Below are positions 53,481 to 64,000 of a stretch of 64,000 nt of DNA, in pieces. Where the stretch lies: assembly GCA_963666705.2 (NCBI GenBank), contig CAXXKO010000011.1:83203-147202 (forward strand), read 5' to 3'. The stretch's first letter is position 1. Each line of letters begins with the position of its first letter. The translations under genes were made by a program, and so were the position numbers. This DNA is from G963666705 sp963666705. GTDB lineage: Bacteria; Pseudomonadota; Alphaproteobacteria; CADEGL01. Under the pieces are notes generated by a model. The model saw only the letters and a list, made by a program, of their open reading frames with translations, ran no database searches and had not been told where the DNA came from.

Positions 53481-54458
53481 ATGAGCTTCAAGGTTGTCGA
53501 GCAGGCCGCGCCGCGGCTCAACCGCAGCGAACTCGCCGTGCCGGGCAGCAACGTCCCCCTGTTCGAGAAGGCCGCCGCATCGGCCGCCGACGTGGTCTTC
53601 CTCGATCTCGAGGACGCGGTCGCGCCCGACGACAAGCCCCAGGCGCGCAAGAACGTCATCGCGGCGCTCAACGACGTGGATTGGGGCGCCAAGACGATCT
53701 CGGTACGGATCAACGGGCTCGACACCCATTTCATGTATCGCGACGTGGTGGACGTGGTGGAGCAGAGTGGCGACCGCCTCGACCTCATCATGATCCCCAA
53801 GGTCGGCACGGCGGCGGATGTCTATGCCATCGACATGATGGTGACTCAGATCGAGGCGGCCATGGGCTACGACAAGCGCATCGGCTTCGAGCTCATCATC
53901 GAGACCGCGCTCGGCATGCAGAACGTCCATGAGATCGCCGGCGCCAGCCGGCGCATCGAGTCCCTGCATTTCGGCGTCGCCGATTACGCCGCCTCGACCC
54001 GCGCCCGGACCACCAACATCGGTGGCGCCAATCCCGACTACGCCGTCCTGACCGACGCCGACGAGGCGGGCGGCCGCGAGACCCATTGGGGCGACATGTG
54101 GCACTATGCCCTCGCGCGCATGGTGGTGGCGGCGCGCGCCAACGGGGTGCGGCCGATCGACGGGCCCTTCGGCGACTTCAAGGACGACGCGGCCTACAAG
54201 GCCGCCGCACGGCGCGCCGCCGTGCTGGGCTGCGACGGCAAATGGGCCATCCATCCGGCGCAAATCCCACTCGCCAACGAGGTGTTCAGCCCGAGCGCGG
54301 CGGAGGTGGAGAAGGCCAAGCGCATTATCGTCGCCATGGAGGCGGCGGTGCGGGAGGGCAAGGGCGCCGTGGCGCTCGACGGCCGGCTCATCGACATCGC
54401 CTCGATCAAGCAGGCCGAGGTGCTGGTCAAGACTTCGAAGCTGATCGCGGCGTCTTAG
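53481..54458 (+). CDS. Malyl-CoA/beta-methylmalyl-CoA lyase-type CoA ester lyase
   Basis: This is a citrate-lyase-beta-like aldolase of 325 residues from the ATG at 53481 (ribosome site gagagag). Motifs: VPGSNVPLFEKAAAS, VVFLDLEDAVAPDDK (metal and CoA site), FELIIETALGMQNVHEI (catalytic glutamate) and RPIDGPFGDFKDD. The length and RINGLDTHFMYRDV match L-malyl-CoA lyases that cleave malyl-CoA to acetyl-CoA and glyoxylate. This could serve glyoxylate assimilation; the rest of an ethylmalonyl-CoA route is not in the window, although meaB is. Confidence 0.85.
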   Translation: MSFKVVEQAAPRLNRSELAVPGSNVPLFEKAAASAADVVFLDLEDAVAPDDKPQARKNVIAALNDVDWGAKTISVRINGLDTHFMYRDVVDVVEQSGDRLDLIMIPKVGTAADVYAIDMMVTQIEAAMGYDKRIGFELIIETALGMQNVHEIAGASRRIESLHFGVADYAASTRARTTNIGGANPDYAVLTDADEAGGRETHWGDMWHYALARMVVAARANGVRPIDGPFGDFKDDAAYKAAARRAAVLGCDGKWAIHPAQIPLANEVFSPSAAEVEKAKRIIVAMEAAVREGKGAVALDGRLIDIASIKQAEVLVKTSKLIAAS

Positions 54459-54497
54459 GCCGCCACCCGCCGCAACCGGCCCCCGAGGGGAGCGCCC

Positions 54498-55454
54498 ATG
54501 CGCAACTTCCTCGAATTCGAGAAGCCCATCGCCGAGCTCGAAGGCAAGATCGAGGAGCTGCGCCATCTGAGCGACGGCGGTGACTTGAACATCGCCGAGG
54601 AGGTCACACGCCTGCAGGGCAAGGTCGACCGCCTCCTGCACCAGACCTACGCCCGGCTCACACCCTGGCAGAAGGTCCAAGTGGCGCGCCATCCCGAGCG
54701 CCCGCACATGTCGGACTATGTGGGCGCGCTGATCGAGGACTTCACGCCGCTCGCCGGCGACCGGCTGTTCGGCGAGGACCAGGCCGTGGTGGGCGGCCTC
54801 GGCCGCTACCATGGCTACTCCGTCGTCGTCATCGGCCAGGAGAAGGGCACGGACACGGACGGCCGGGTCCAGCATAATTTCGGCATGGCCCAGCCCGAGG
54901 GTTACCGCAAGGCGCGGCGCCTCATGGAGCTCGCGGACCGCTTCGGCCTCCCGGTCCTGACCCTCGTCGACACACCGGGCGCCTATCCCGGCATCGGCGC
55001 GGAGGAGCGCGGCCAGGCCGAGGCCATCGCGCGCTGCATCGAGACCTGCCTCGACATCCGGGTGCCGCTCGTGAGCGTCATCATCGGCGAGGGCGGCTCG
55101 GGCGGCGCCATCGCCATCGCCACGGGCGACCGGGTGCTGATGCTGGAGCACGCGGTCTATTCGGTGATCTCGCCCGAGGGCTGCGCCTCCATCCTGTGGC
55201 GCAGCGCCGAGCAGGCCGAGCAGGCGGCCGAGGCGCTGCGGCTCACGGCCGCGGACCTGGAGAAGCTCGAAGTGGTCGATTCCATCGTCGCGGAGCCCCT
55301 GGGCGGCGCGCACCGCGACCCTGAGCGGGTCATCGCCGACGTGGACGTGGCGCTCGCGGCGGTGCTCGACGAGCTGCGCGACACCGAGGGCGGCGTTCTC
55401 CGCGCCCACCGGCGCGAGAAGTTCCTGGCCATGGGCAAGACGGGCCTGGGCTGA
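54498..55454 (+). CDS. accA: Acetyl-CoA carboxylase carboxyltransferase subunit alpha
   Basis: AccA is the alpha half of the carboxyltransferase that makes malonyl-CoA for fatty acid synthesis. It has 318 residues, the normal length. The N-terminal helix is FLEFEKPIAELEGKIEELR; LTLVDTPGAYPGIGAEERGQ and IIGEGGSGGAIAIATG are the diagnostic active-site segments. It lies 39 bp after the CoA lyase gene. Confidence 0.96.
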   Translation: MRNFLEFEKPIAELEGKIEELRHLSDGGDLNIAEEVTRLQGKVDRLLHQTYARLTPWQKVQVARHPERPHMSDYVGALIEDFTPLAGDRLFGEDQAVVGGLGRYHGYSVVVIGQEKGTDTDGRVQHNFGMAQPEGYRKARRLMELADRFGLPVLTLVDTPGAYPGIGAEERGQAEAIARCIETCLDIRVPLVSVIIGEGGSGGAIAIATGDRVLMLEHAVYSVISPEGCASILWRSAEQAEQAAEALRLTAADLEKLEVVDSIVAEPLGGAHRDPERVIADVDVALAAVLDELRDTEGGVLRAHRREKFLAMGKTGLG

Positions 55455-55830
55455 GGCGAAAGCGCGATTCCATGCCGACTCCGAAACCGCCTCGCAATTT
55501 GCAATCGCTACCCAAATTCGTAAATTGCCCTTCGGGCCGGCCACCGGCCTTGGCACGGTCCGGGACGATCGTCGATGAGGCGGACGGAAACCGCCTGAAT
55601 ACAACGGTTTGTAGAGGCGGCGCGAAGCGCGGGCCGGCAGCGGCCGCGGCCCGCCGTTCCGGAGCGGACAGGCGCCCGGCCACCCTCGTCTTTGGCACGA
55701 CGCTTGCTCCTACTCGAGCAGGGACTCTGGTCCCTGACCTCCGGTCTTCCCAGGGATTACGGAGGACTTGCCAGAGCCTCACGGGGGGCCGGTTGTTAGA
55801 CAGCGCCAACTGGATACCCCGGAAATTGGA

Positions 55831-55897
55831 CCGCCGCCACCGATCGAAAGCTCTGTGGCGGCGCCCTCGATCGAAAGCTCTGTGGCGGCGGTCTTTT
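55831..55897 (+). terminator. Candidate Rho-independent terminator with a duplicated 3' arm
   Basis: The arm ccgccgccac at 55831-55840 can pair with gtggcggcg at 55855-55863 or with gtggcggcgg at 55882-55891; the second is followed by tcttttt. The 3' arm is doubled because a 23-bp sequence starting cgatcgaaag occurs twice (55841-55863 and 55868-55890). It could end the accA transcript. The rest of the 475-bp gap 55455-55929 shows no gene. Confidence 0.5.
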
Positions 55898-55929
55898 TCC
55901 ATGCGCCCGTCCGCGCTGGAGTCGCCCTC

Positions 55930-56271
55930 ATGAGATGGCCCGGCCGATCGATGCGCGTGGTCTCGGCGCTTGCGTGGCTGGCCGGGGCCCTTTGGGCCGG
56001 CATGGCCGCGGCCGGCGGGCTCGAGCCACCGCCGGAGCCACCACTGGGGCCGCCGCCGGGTGGGCTCTGCGTCGAAGGGGTCTTGACGGCGGAAGGCGTC
56101 GAGTGCCCGGCCCTGCGCGCCAGGGATGGGACCCTCTATACCTTGACCGGCGATCTCGGGCGATTCGTGGCGGGAGACCGCGTTCGCGCTTGCGGCCAGG
56201 AAGCGATCATATCCATCTGCATGCAGGGCCGCACCCTCGGCCTAACATCCATCGGCGAGGGCCGCGAATAA
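55930..56271 (+). CDS. Small exported DUF5818-like protein
   Basis: This protein has 113 residues from the ATG at 55930, or 106 from 55951. A signal peptide (VVSALAWLAGALWAGMAAAG) is followed by a proline-rich stretch. A compact domain follows with CVEGVLTAEGVECPAL, LYTLTGDLGRF and GDRVRACGQEAIISICMQG, with four cysteines that may form disulfides. The pattern resembles DUF5818, a small OB-like domain. It is convergent with secA, 15 bp away. Function unknown. Confidence 0.65.
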   Translation: MRWPGRSMRVVSALAWLAGALWAGMAAAGGLEPPPEPPLGPPPGGLCVEGVLTAEGVECPALRARDGTLYTLTGDLGRFVAGDRVRACGQEAIISICMQGRTLGLTSIGEGRE

Positions 56272-56286
56272 CCGGCGGGCGGCCGC

Positions 56287-59040
<2,754 letters not shown>

Positions 59041-59448
59041 GGGTTGGTTCCGGTTGCGGTGGGGTCGACGAACGAAGCGGGAATCGACCTGCTTGAGATA
59101 GGGAGCCGAGGCACGCCTGTCAACGACCGACCGACCGGCCGGGGTGGCGGGGCGGCCGTCCCCAGCGGCGACGCAAGGCCGCCGGACGGCTTGTATCGGG
59201 CGATGGGATATGCTTTATCCCCTGATCGTGGACGTTCACGAGGCGGATATGCTGGACGACAGCCCAGCCCTTTACGAGGCGCGTGCGGCGGATGCCTCCA
59301 TGCGCGCATCGTCGCCCGATATGTGCCCCGAGCGCCGACTCCGATCGCGCTTGCCGGATCCGTCGGCGGCCGTGGACTGACCCAATCCTTCCCCGGCGGC
59401 CGGCCTATCCATTCGAGACTGGGCTTCCAACCGCGGGATTCGTGACCG
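59041..59448. other. Gene-free interval between secA and argJ
   Basis: These 408 bp contain no gene that I can support; short frames on both strands lack coding character. The interval must hold the divergent promoters of secA and argJ. In many alphaproteobacteria a parvulin-type peptidyl-prolyl isomerase gene sits here; no trace of one is visible. Confidence 0.5.
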
Positions 59449-60678
59449 ATGCTTAAAAAATCACCCCTGGCCCCGGATGCGTTTCCGGTGCTCCCCCCCG
59501 TGCCTGGCGTCCGGGTCGCAGGCGTGCCCTGCGGCATCCGCTACAAGGGCCGGAAGGACCTGTTCGTCGCCGAGCTCGCCGCCGGCACCACGCTCGCCGG
59601 CGTCTTCACGCGCTCCTCCATGCCGTCGGCGCCCGTCGACTGGTGCCGCCGCCACCTGGGCGGCGGGACGGCGCGCGCCATCGTCGTCAACTCGGGCAAC
59701 GCCAACGCTTTCACCGGGTCCGCCGGGGTGGACGCCGTGGAGCGCACGGCAGCCGCCGCCGCCCACCTTTTCGGCTGCGCCGAGCACGAGGTCTATCTGG
59801 CCTCGACCGGGGTGATCGGCGAAGCGCTGCCCACCGATTGCATCACTGGCTGCCTGCCGAGCGCCGCCGCCGCGCTCGCGCCCGGCGACTGGCCCGCCGC
59901 GGCCGACGCCATCATGACCACCGATACCTTCCCCAAGGGATCGGCGCGCAAGACGTCGATCGACGGGACGGAGGTGGTCATCGCCGGCATCGCCAAGGGC
60001 TCGGGCATGATCATGCCCAACATGGGCACCATGCTCGGCTTCGTCTTCACCGACGCGGCGATCCCCGCACTGGTCCTCCAATCCCTGCTCAAGAGCGCCA
60101 CCGAGCGCACCTTCAACGCCGTCACCGTGGACAGCGACACCTCGACCAGCGACACCGTGCTCCTGTGTGCCACGGGCCGGGCGCGGCACAATGTGGTGGG
60201 AGCGCCGGGCGACCGCCGCTTGCGCGCCTTCCGGTCGGGGCTCGAGGCGGTCATGCGCGACCTCGCCCAGCAGATCGTGCGCGATGGCGAGGGGGCGGAG
60301 AAGCTCGTGTCCATAACCGTGACGGGGGCCACGTCCGCCGCGGCGGCGCGGCGCATCGGCTTCGCCATCGCCAACTCTCCCCTGGTCAAGACGGCCATCG
60401 CGGGCGAGGATCCCAATTGGGGCCGGATCGTCATGGCCGTCGGCAAGTCGGGCGAACGGGCCGAGCGCGATCGCCTGGCGATTTCCATCGGCGACATCCC
60501 CGTCGCGCGCGCCGGCCAGGTCCTGCCGGACTATGACGAGGCGCCGGCGGCCGCCCACATGAAGGGCCGGGAGGTGGAGATCGCGGTCGATGTCGGCGTC
60601 GGCCGCGGCCGCGCCACCGTCTGGACTTGCGACCTGACTCACGGTTACATCAGCATCAATGCCGATTATCGGAGCTGA
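59449..60678 (+). CDS. argJ: Bifunctional ornithine acetyltransferase/N-acetylglutamate synthase
   Basis: ArgJ recycles the acetyl group in arginine synthesis. It has 409 residues. The precursor cuts itself in front of a threonine; here the site is GSGMIMPNMGTMLGFVF, with Thr at about 193 (most members have MATML, so one neighbour is changed). Other motifs: GIRYKGRKDLFVAEL, STGVIGEALP, DSDTSTSDTVLL and GEDPNWGRIVMAVGKSG. It overlaps the next gene by 20 bp. Confidence 0.95.
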   Translation: MLKKSPLAPDAFPVLPPVPGVRVAGVPCGIRYKGRKDLFVAELAAGTTLAGVFTRSSMPSAPVDWCRRHLGGGTARAIVVNSGNANAFTGSAGVDAVERTAAAAAHLFGCAEHEVYLASTGVIGEALPTDCITGCLPSAAAALAPGDWPAAADAIMTTDTFPKGSARKTSIDGTEVVIAGIAKGSGMIMPNMGTMLGFVFTDAAIPALVLQSLLKSATERTFNAVTVDSDTSTSDTVLLCATGRARHNVVGAPGDRRLRAFRSGLEAVMRDLAQQIVRDGEGAEKLVSITVTGATSAAAARRIGFAIANSPLVKTAIAGEDPNWGRIVMAVGKSGERAERDRLAISIGDIPVARAGQVLPDYDEAPAAAHMKGREVEIAVDVGVGRGRATVWTCDLTHGYISINADYRS

Positions 60679-61633
60679 CGCGGGCTGTGCCAACCGCCCG
60701 CTCGAGACCAAGAGGCTGGTTCTGCGGTCGGTCGAGGCGGCGGACGCCATAGACGTCGCCTTCCTGGCCGCGAATCCGGACGTGGCCCGCATGACCGCGC
60801 GCATCCCCCACCCCTACCGCATCGAGGACGCCCACGATTGGCTCGCGCACGCCGCACGCCGCCACCAGGCGGGCGGAGCGCTGACCTACGCCATCACCCG
60901 GCGCGGGGACGCCGAGTTCCTGGGCGCGGTCTCGCTCGAGATGGAGCGTGGGCGGCGTGAGGGCGAGCTCGGATTCTGGCTCGGCAGGCCCCATTGGGGG
61001 CAGGGCTTCGCCGCCGAGGCGGTGGGTCGCGTCGTGACTTACGCCTTCGAGGAGCTCGGCCTCGACCGGCTGACCGCCCGCGCCCGGCCCGAGAACCTGC
61101 CCTCGATCAGGGTCCAGGAGAAGCTTGGCATGGAGCATGTGGGCATGGGCACGGAGTCCGCGCCGGCGCGGGGGGGCGAGGTCGAGGTCGAGGTGCGCGG
61201 GCTCGGCCGCGACCATTGGCTCGAGGCCCACGCACCGCCGGTGGTGCTGGTCGCGGCCGCGGCGCTCATCGACCGGGACGGCCGCGTGCTGGTGGCGCGG
61301 CGCCCGCCCGGCAAGGCCATGGCCGGCCTGTGGGAGTTCCCCGGCGGCAAGGTCCGCCCGGGTGAGACGCCCGAGGCGGCGTTGATCCGCGAGCTGCGCG
61401 AGGAGCTCGGCATCGACGTGACCGAAAGCTGCCTCGCCGCCTTCGCTTTCGCCTCGCACCGCTACGAGGACTTCCATCTCCTGATGCCGCTCTTCGCCTG
61501 CCGGGTATGGTCGGGTGCCGTGCGCCCGCTCGAGGGTCAGGCGCTCAAATGGGTGCGGCCGGTGGAGCTGCGCGGCGAGGCCATGCCGCCCGCCGACGTG
61601 CCGCTCGTGGCCATGCTGCGGGACTTCCTCTGA
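60659..61633 (+). CDS. Fused GNAT acetyltransferase and MutT-type Nudix hydrolase
   Basis: This 324-residue fusion has an N-terminal RimJ-like GNAT domain (about 15-180: ETKRLVLRSVEAADAI, GELGFWLGRPHWGQGFAAEA). A C-terminal Nudix domain follows (about 195-324) with WEFPGGKVRPGETPEAAL and RELREELGI, the full Nudix box. The C half would clean 8-oxo-dGTP; the N half would acetylate an amino group. In other alphaproteobacteria argJ is followed by separate GNAT and mutT genes, so this looks like a fusion of neighbours. Confidence 0.9.
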   Translation: MPIIGADAGCANRPLETKRLVLRSVEAADAIDVAFLAANPDVARMTARIPHPYRIEDAHDWLAHAARRHQAGGALTYAITRRGDAEFLGAVSLEMERGRREGELGFWLGRPHWGQGFAAEAVGRVVTYAFEELGLDRLTARARPENLPSIRVQEKLGMEHVGMGTESAPARGGEVEVEVRGLGRDHWLEAHAPPVVLVAAAALIDRDGRVLVARRPPGKAMAGLWEFPGGKVRPGETPEAALIRELREELGIDVTESCLAAFAFASHRYEDFHLLMPLFACRVWSGAVRPLEGQALKWVRPVELRGEAMPPADVPLVAMLRDFL

Positions 61634-61668
61634 GGATGGGGCGGCGAACGCGGCCGCCCGGGCGCCGC

Positions 61669-62139
61669 TCAGTAGGGCTCCCCGTTCTTGTGGGTGAAGA
61701 CCGCCTTGCCGTCCGAACGGTAGGGCAGGAGCATGTCGATGTCGTCGTAGGTGACGCCGTCGCCCGGCAGGCGGTCGCCGATCTCGAGGTAGACGGCGCG
61801 GGCGCTGGAGCGGTTGACGAGCTGGTGGCCGTCGGCCGCGCCGGCGGGAAACCCGGCGGCCATTCCGGGGCCGAGGGTGGTCTCGCCCGCATCCGTCACC
61901 AGCACCAGCTCGCCCTCGAGCACGTAGACGAGCTCGTCCTGCTTGTCGTGCCAGTGACGCATGGAGGAGACCGCGCCCGGCTCCAGCTCGACAAGGTTGA
62001 CGCCGAAGTTGCGCAAGCCCGTGGCATCGCCGAGGGCTCGCTTGCGACGCCCGCCGACCTGGGACGCGAAGGGCTCGGGGTAGCTCGACCCCTCATGGGC
62101 ATCGACGGCCATGGGGTCGATCGGGCCGCCGGCGGTCAC
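61669..62139 (-). CDS. Cupin-domain protein
   Basis: This single-domain cupin has 156 residues. Cupin motif 1 is visible as MRHWHDKQDELVYVLEGE (His, His, Glu metal ligands) and motif 2 as GMAAGFPAGAADGHQLVN with the last histidine. It overlaps the epimerase-like gene upstream by 4 bp. The substrate is unknown; such small cupins are often isomerases or sensors. Confidence 0.82.
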   Translation of the reverse strand: MTAGGPIDPMAVDAHEGSSYPEPFASQVGGRRKRALGDATGLRNFGVNLVELEPGAVSSMRHWHDKQDELVYVLEGELVLVTDAGETTLGPGMAAGFPAGAADGHQLVNRSSARAVYLEIGDRLPGDGVTYDDIDMLLPYRSDGKAVFTHKNGEPY

Positions 62140-63035
62140 GGTATCGCTCCTTCCTCACGCAAGAGGGCGTCGAGGCCCTCGCGGAAGTCGGGGAACCGCA
62201 GCTCGACCCCGAGCTCGGTCTTGATGCGGTCGTTGCGCACGCGCTTGCTGTCCTCGTAGAAGCTGCGCGCCATGGCGCTCAAGCCCGCCTCCTCGAGCGG
62301 GATGGGCGGCGGCGGCTCGACCTCCAGCAGGCGGCAGGCATATTCGATCACCTCGCCCGGTGAAGCGGGGACATCGTCGCAGACGTTGTAGATGGCGCCC
62401 GGATTGGGCCGCGCCATCGAGGCACGCAAGACGGTGACGAGGTCGTCGACGTGAATGCGCGAGAAGACCTGGCCCGCCTTTTCGATGCGCTTCGCCCGGC
62501 CCGCCCGCACGGACTCGAGCGCGTTGCGCCCGGGCCCGTATATGCCGGCCAGACGAAAGAGATGCGCCGGCGCGCCCATCATCTGCCATACGGAGAGCCA
62601 ACTCGCCTCCGCCTCGACCCGCCGCCGGCCACGCACGCCGCTCGGCTTCGGCTGGTCGCTCTCGTCGACCCACTCGCCGCCCCGGTCACCGTAGATGCCC
62701 GTGGTGGAGAGGTAGCCCACCCATTCGAGGCTTGCGAGCCCGGCAATCTCGCCCGGATGCTGATCGAGAACGGGATCCCCACTGGGGTCGGGCGGAATGG
62801 AATCGAGGAGATGGGTCGCGCCGGCGAGGGCGGCCTCGACATCCTCGAGCGGGTGGTCGCGCGCGAACAGGTGCGCCTCGATGCCCCTGGCCTCGAGCGC
62901 GGCCAGCTTGTCCGCTGTCTGACAGGTGCCCGCGACCCGCCATCCTTCCGCCAAAAGCTGACTGGCCAACGCTCCGGCCGTATAGCCGAAACCGAAACAA
63001 AAGAGCCGGCGCGCCGCACCGTTGCTGTCAGTCAT
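62136..63035 (-). CDS. NAD-dependent epimerase/dehydratase-like (YeeZ-type) protein
   Basis: This Rossmann-fold protein has 299 residues. The cofactor loop is the YeeZ-like RLFCFGFGYTAGALASQLL. Later YLSTTGIYGDRGGEWVDE carries a tyrosine in place of the usual YxxxK arrangement, then LFRLAGIYGPGRNAL, FSRIHVDDLVTVL and YNVCDDVPASPGEVIEY. This is the extended SDR type that acts on sugar nucleotides or unknown substrates. It is the first gene of a two-gene unit with the cupin gene. Confidence 0.85.
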   Translation of the reverse strand: MTDSNGAARRLFCFGFGYTAGALASQLLAEGWRVAGTCQTADKLAALEARGIEAHLFARDHPLEDVEAALAGATHLLDSIPPDPSGDPVLDQHPGEIAGLASLEWVGYLSTTGIYGDRGGEWVDESDQPKPSGVRGRRRVEAEASWLSVWQMMGAPAHLFRLAGIYGPGRNALESVRAGRAKRIEKAGQVFSRIHVDDLVTVLRASMARPNPGAIYNVCDDVPASPGEVIEYACRLLEVEPPPPIPLEEAGLSAMARSFYEDSKRVRNDRIKTELGVELRFPDFREGLDALLREEGAIP

Positions 63036-63115
63036 CGATCGTCGAGAGTCCTTACGCTTGCAATTCCGTCGTCATGGCCGGACTGTAACGGCCCGATTCC
63101 CGGCGTGACAACCCC

Positions 63116-63862
63116 ATGACGCGGATTTCGCTCGCCATATTTTTCGTCACTATCATTTTCCCGGGTGCGGCCCAGGCGGATGAGCGGGCCACCGATTACG
63201 CCTCCTGCATGGCATTTGCCCGCGAGAGTCCGGAACGCGCCCTCGATGCGGCCCGGCGCTGGATCGAGGAGGGAGGCGAGGGCCCGGCCCGGCACTGCGA
63301 GGCCATAGCGCTCCTCGGCGCGTTGCGCTACGGCGATGCCGCCCTTGCCCTCCAGGCACTGGCGGAGCAGATGACCGAGGCACCGGTGGAGGACCGCGCC
63401 GACCTCCTCGAACAAGCGGCGCAGGCCTGGCTCCTGTCCGGTAACCCGACACGCGCCATCGAAGCCCTCTCGGCCGCGCTCGACCTCCGTCCAGCCGAGA
63501 TCGAATACCTGATCGGCCGCGCCATCGCGCGGGCCAGCGCGGCCGCGTACTGGGAGGCGGTCGACGATCTCAACCGCGCACTCGAGCTGGCGCCCGAGAG
63601 GGTCGATGCGCTGGTCATGCGCGCCGCCGCCTACCGCTATCTGGATAGCCCGGAGCTCGCCGCCGCGGACGCCGGCCGCGCGCTCCAAATCGACCCCACC
63701 AACGCCGAGGCCCATATGGAGCGCGGCAACATCCGGCGGCTCGCGGGGGATGCGGCGGGCGCCCGCGCGGATTGGCGCCGCGTCATCGAGCTCGCTCCCC
63801 ATTCGCCCGCCGCCGCATTCGCCCGCGCCAACCTCGCCCGCCTCGACGCGGCGCCCGACTGA
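63116..63862 (+). CDS. Exported TPR-repeat protein
   Basis: This protein has 248 residues with a signal peptide (RISLAIFFVTIIFPGAAQA). It contains tetratricopeptide repeats from about 90 onwards, for example SGNPTRAIEALSAALDLRP, WEAVDDLNRALELAPE, ELAAADAGRALQIDPTN and AGARADWRRVIELAP. TPR proteins bind other proteins; in the periplasm they often serve envelope assembly. No partner is evident. Confidence 0.85.
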   Translation: MTRISLAIFFVTIIFPGAAQADERATDYASCMAFARESPERALDAARRWIEEGGEGPARHCEAIALLGALRYGDAALALQALAEQMTEAPVEDRADLLEQAAQAWLLSGNPTRAIEALSAALDLRPAEIEYLIGRAIARASAAAYWEAVDDLNRALELAPERVDALVMRAAAYRYLDSPELAAADAGRALQIDPTNAEAHMERGNIRRLAGDAAGARADWRRVIELAPHSPAAAFARANLARLDAAPD

Positions 63863-63882
63863 TCAGTCGCGGGCCCGGCTTC

Positions 63883-63923
63883 TTATTCACAGGCCGACCA
63901 GCTATTCACAGGTATGTGGAAAA
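63883..63923. promoter_or_regulatory. Cluster of DnaA-box-like sites at the right edge
   Basis: Within 41 bp there are ttattcaca (63883-63891, a full match to TTATNCACA), ctattcaca (63902-63910, one mismatch) and, on the other strand, tgtggaaaa (63915-63923, one mismatch). Such clusters occur in replication origins and in DnaA-controlled promoters. The window ends before the next gene, so the context is open. Confidence 0.4.
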
Positions 63924-64000
63924 CCCAGCGACGCGACCAACAGGATCCATTCGGATGTGCCAGTTGGCGGCCCAACCAAAATATCGGCTTGAGGGCGAAT

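Noticed and set aside
51978..55604. Open frame of about 1200 codons antisense to the exported protein gene, xerD, the CoA lyase gene and accA
   Set aside because: It spans four real genes on the other strand, and has low-complexity composition.
55455..55830. A tRNA or other structured RNA gene in the accA downstream gap
   Set aside because: I looked for cloverleaf arms and a T-loop motif and found none; short inverted repeats alone are not enough.

Overview
The window is about 64 kb of very GC-rich DNA (roughly two thirds G+C by eye) from an alphaproteobacterium, most like a Rhodospirillales-type lineage. This placement rests on gene order: cobT-cobS-dnaJ-like-bolA, corC-aroB-aroK, a 46-residue membrane protein next to a secreted protein, xerD and accA, and secA-argJ followed by a fused GNAT/Nudix gene. 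I have no database match to confirm it.

Layout. Positions 1-7500 are accessory: one end of an IS21 element, a metallophosphoesterase whose 5' end the IS replaces, a transposase remnant, a CsgG-like secreted protein, two tandem 264-277 bp inverted-repeat elements (here called MITE-A) and an intact IS1182-type element. Positions 7478-34714 hold a catabolic region: a creatinase/ectoine-hydrolase-like M24 gene cut by a complete IS21 element; a minus-strand run (HpaB-type monooxygenase, hyuA, hyuB, amino-acid-type ABC importer, PuuE-like hydrolase); a divergent plus-strand run (isochorismatase-type amidase, GMC oxidoreductase and its small subunit); then acoABC-like genes, a VOC protein, a broken SDR and an M20 hydrolase. 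A lower-GC insert with a class III adenylate cyclase sits in the middle. Positions 30800-36620 are packed with two IS630 elements, three copies of a second short repeat (MITE-B) and an IS4 element. From 38 kb rightwards the DNA is mostly core genes: meaB, rpmB, cobT, cobS, bolA, corC, aroB, aroK, xerD, malyl-CoA lyase-type gene, accA, secA, argJ. DnaA-box-like sites lie at the right edge.

How the genes fit. I infer that the HpaB monooxygenase, HyuAB ATP-dependent lactam/hydantoin hydrolase, cysteine amidohydrolase, PuuE-like and M24 C-N hydrolases and their importer form a pathway for a nitrogen heterocycle or cyclic amide; the substrate is unknown. AcoABC would feed a two-carbon unit into central metabolism.

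Decay. At least four genes are broken in different ways (IS21 insertion, IS4 insertion, a 13-bp tandem duplication, a TAG nonsense codon), and there is a partial acoA duplicate. All mobile elements except IS21 sit at CTAG. Together this suggests a genome in a phase of IS expansion and relaxed selection.
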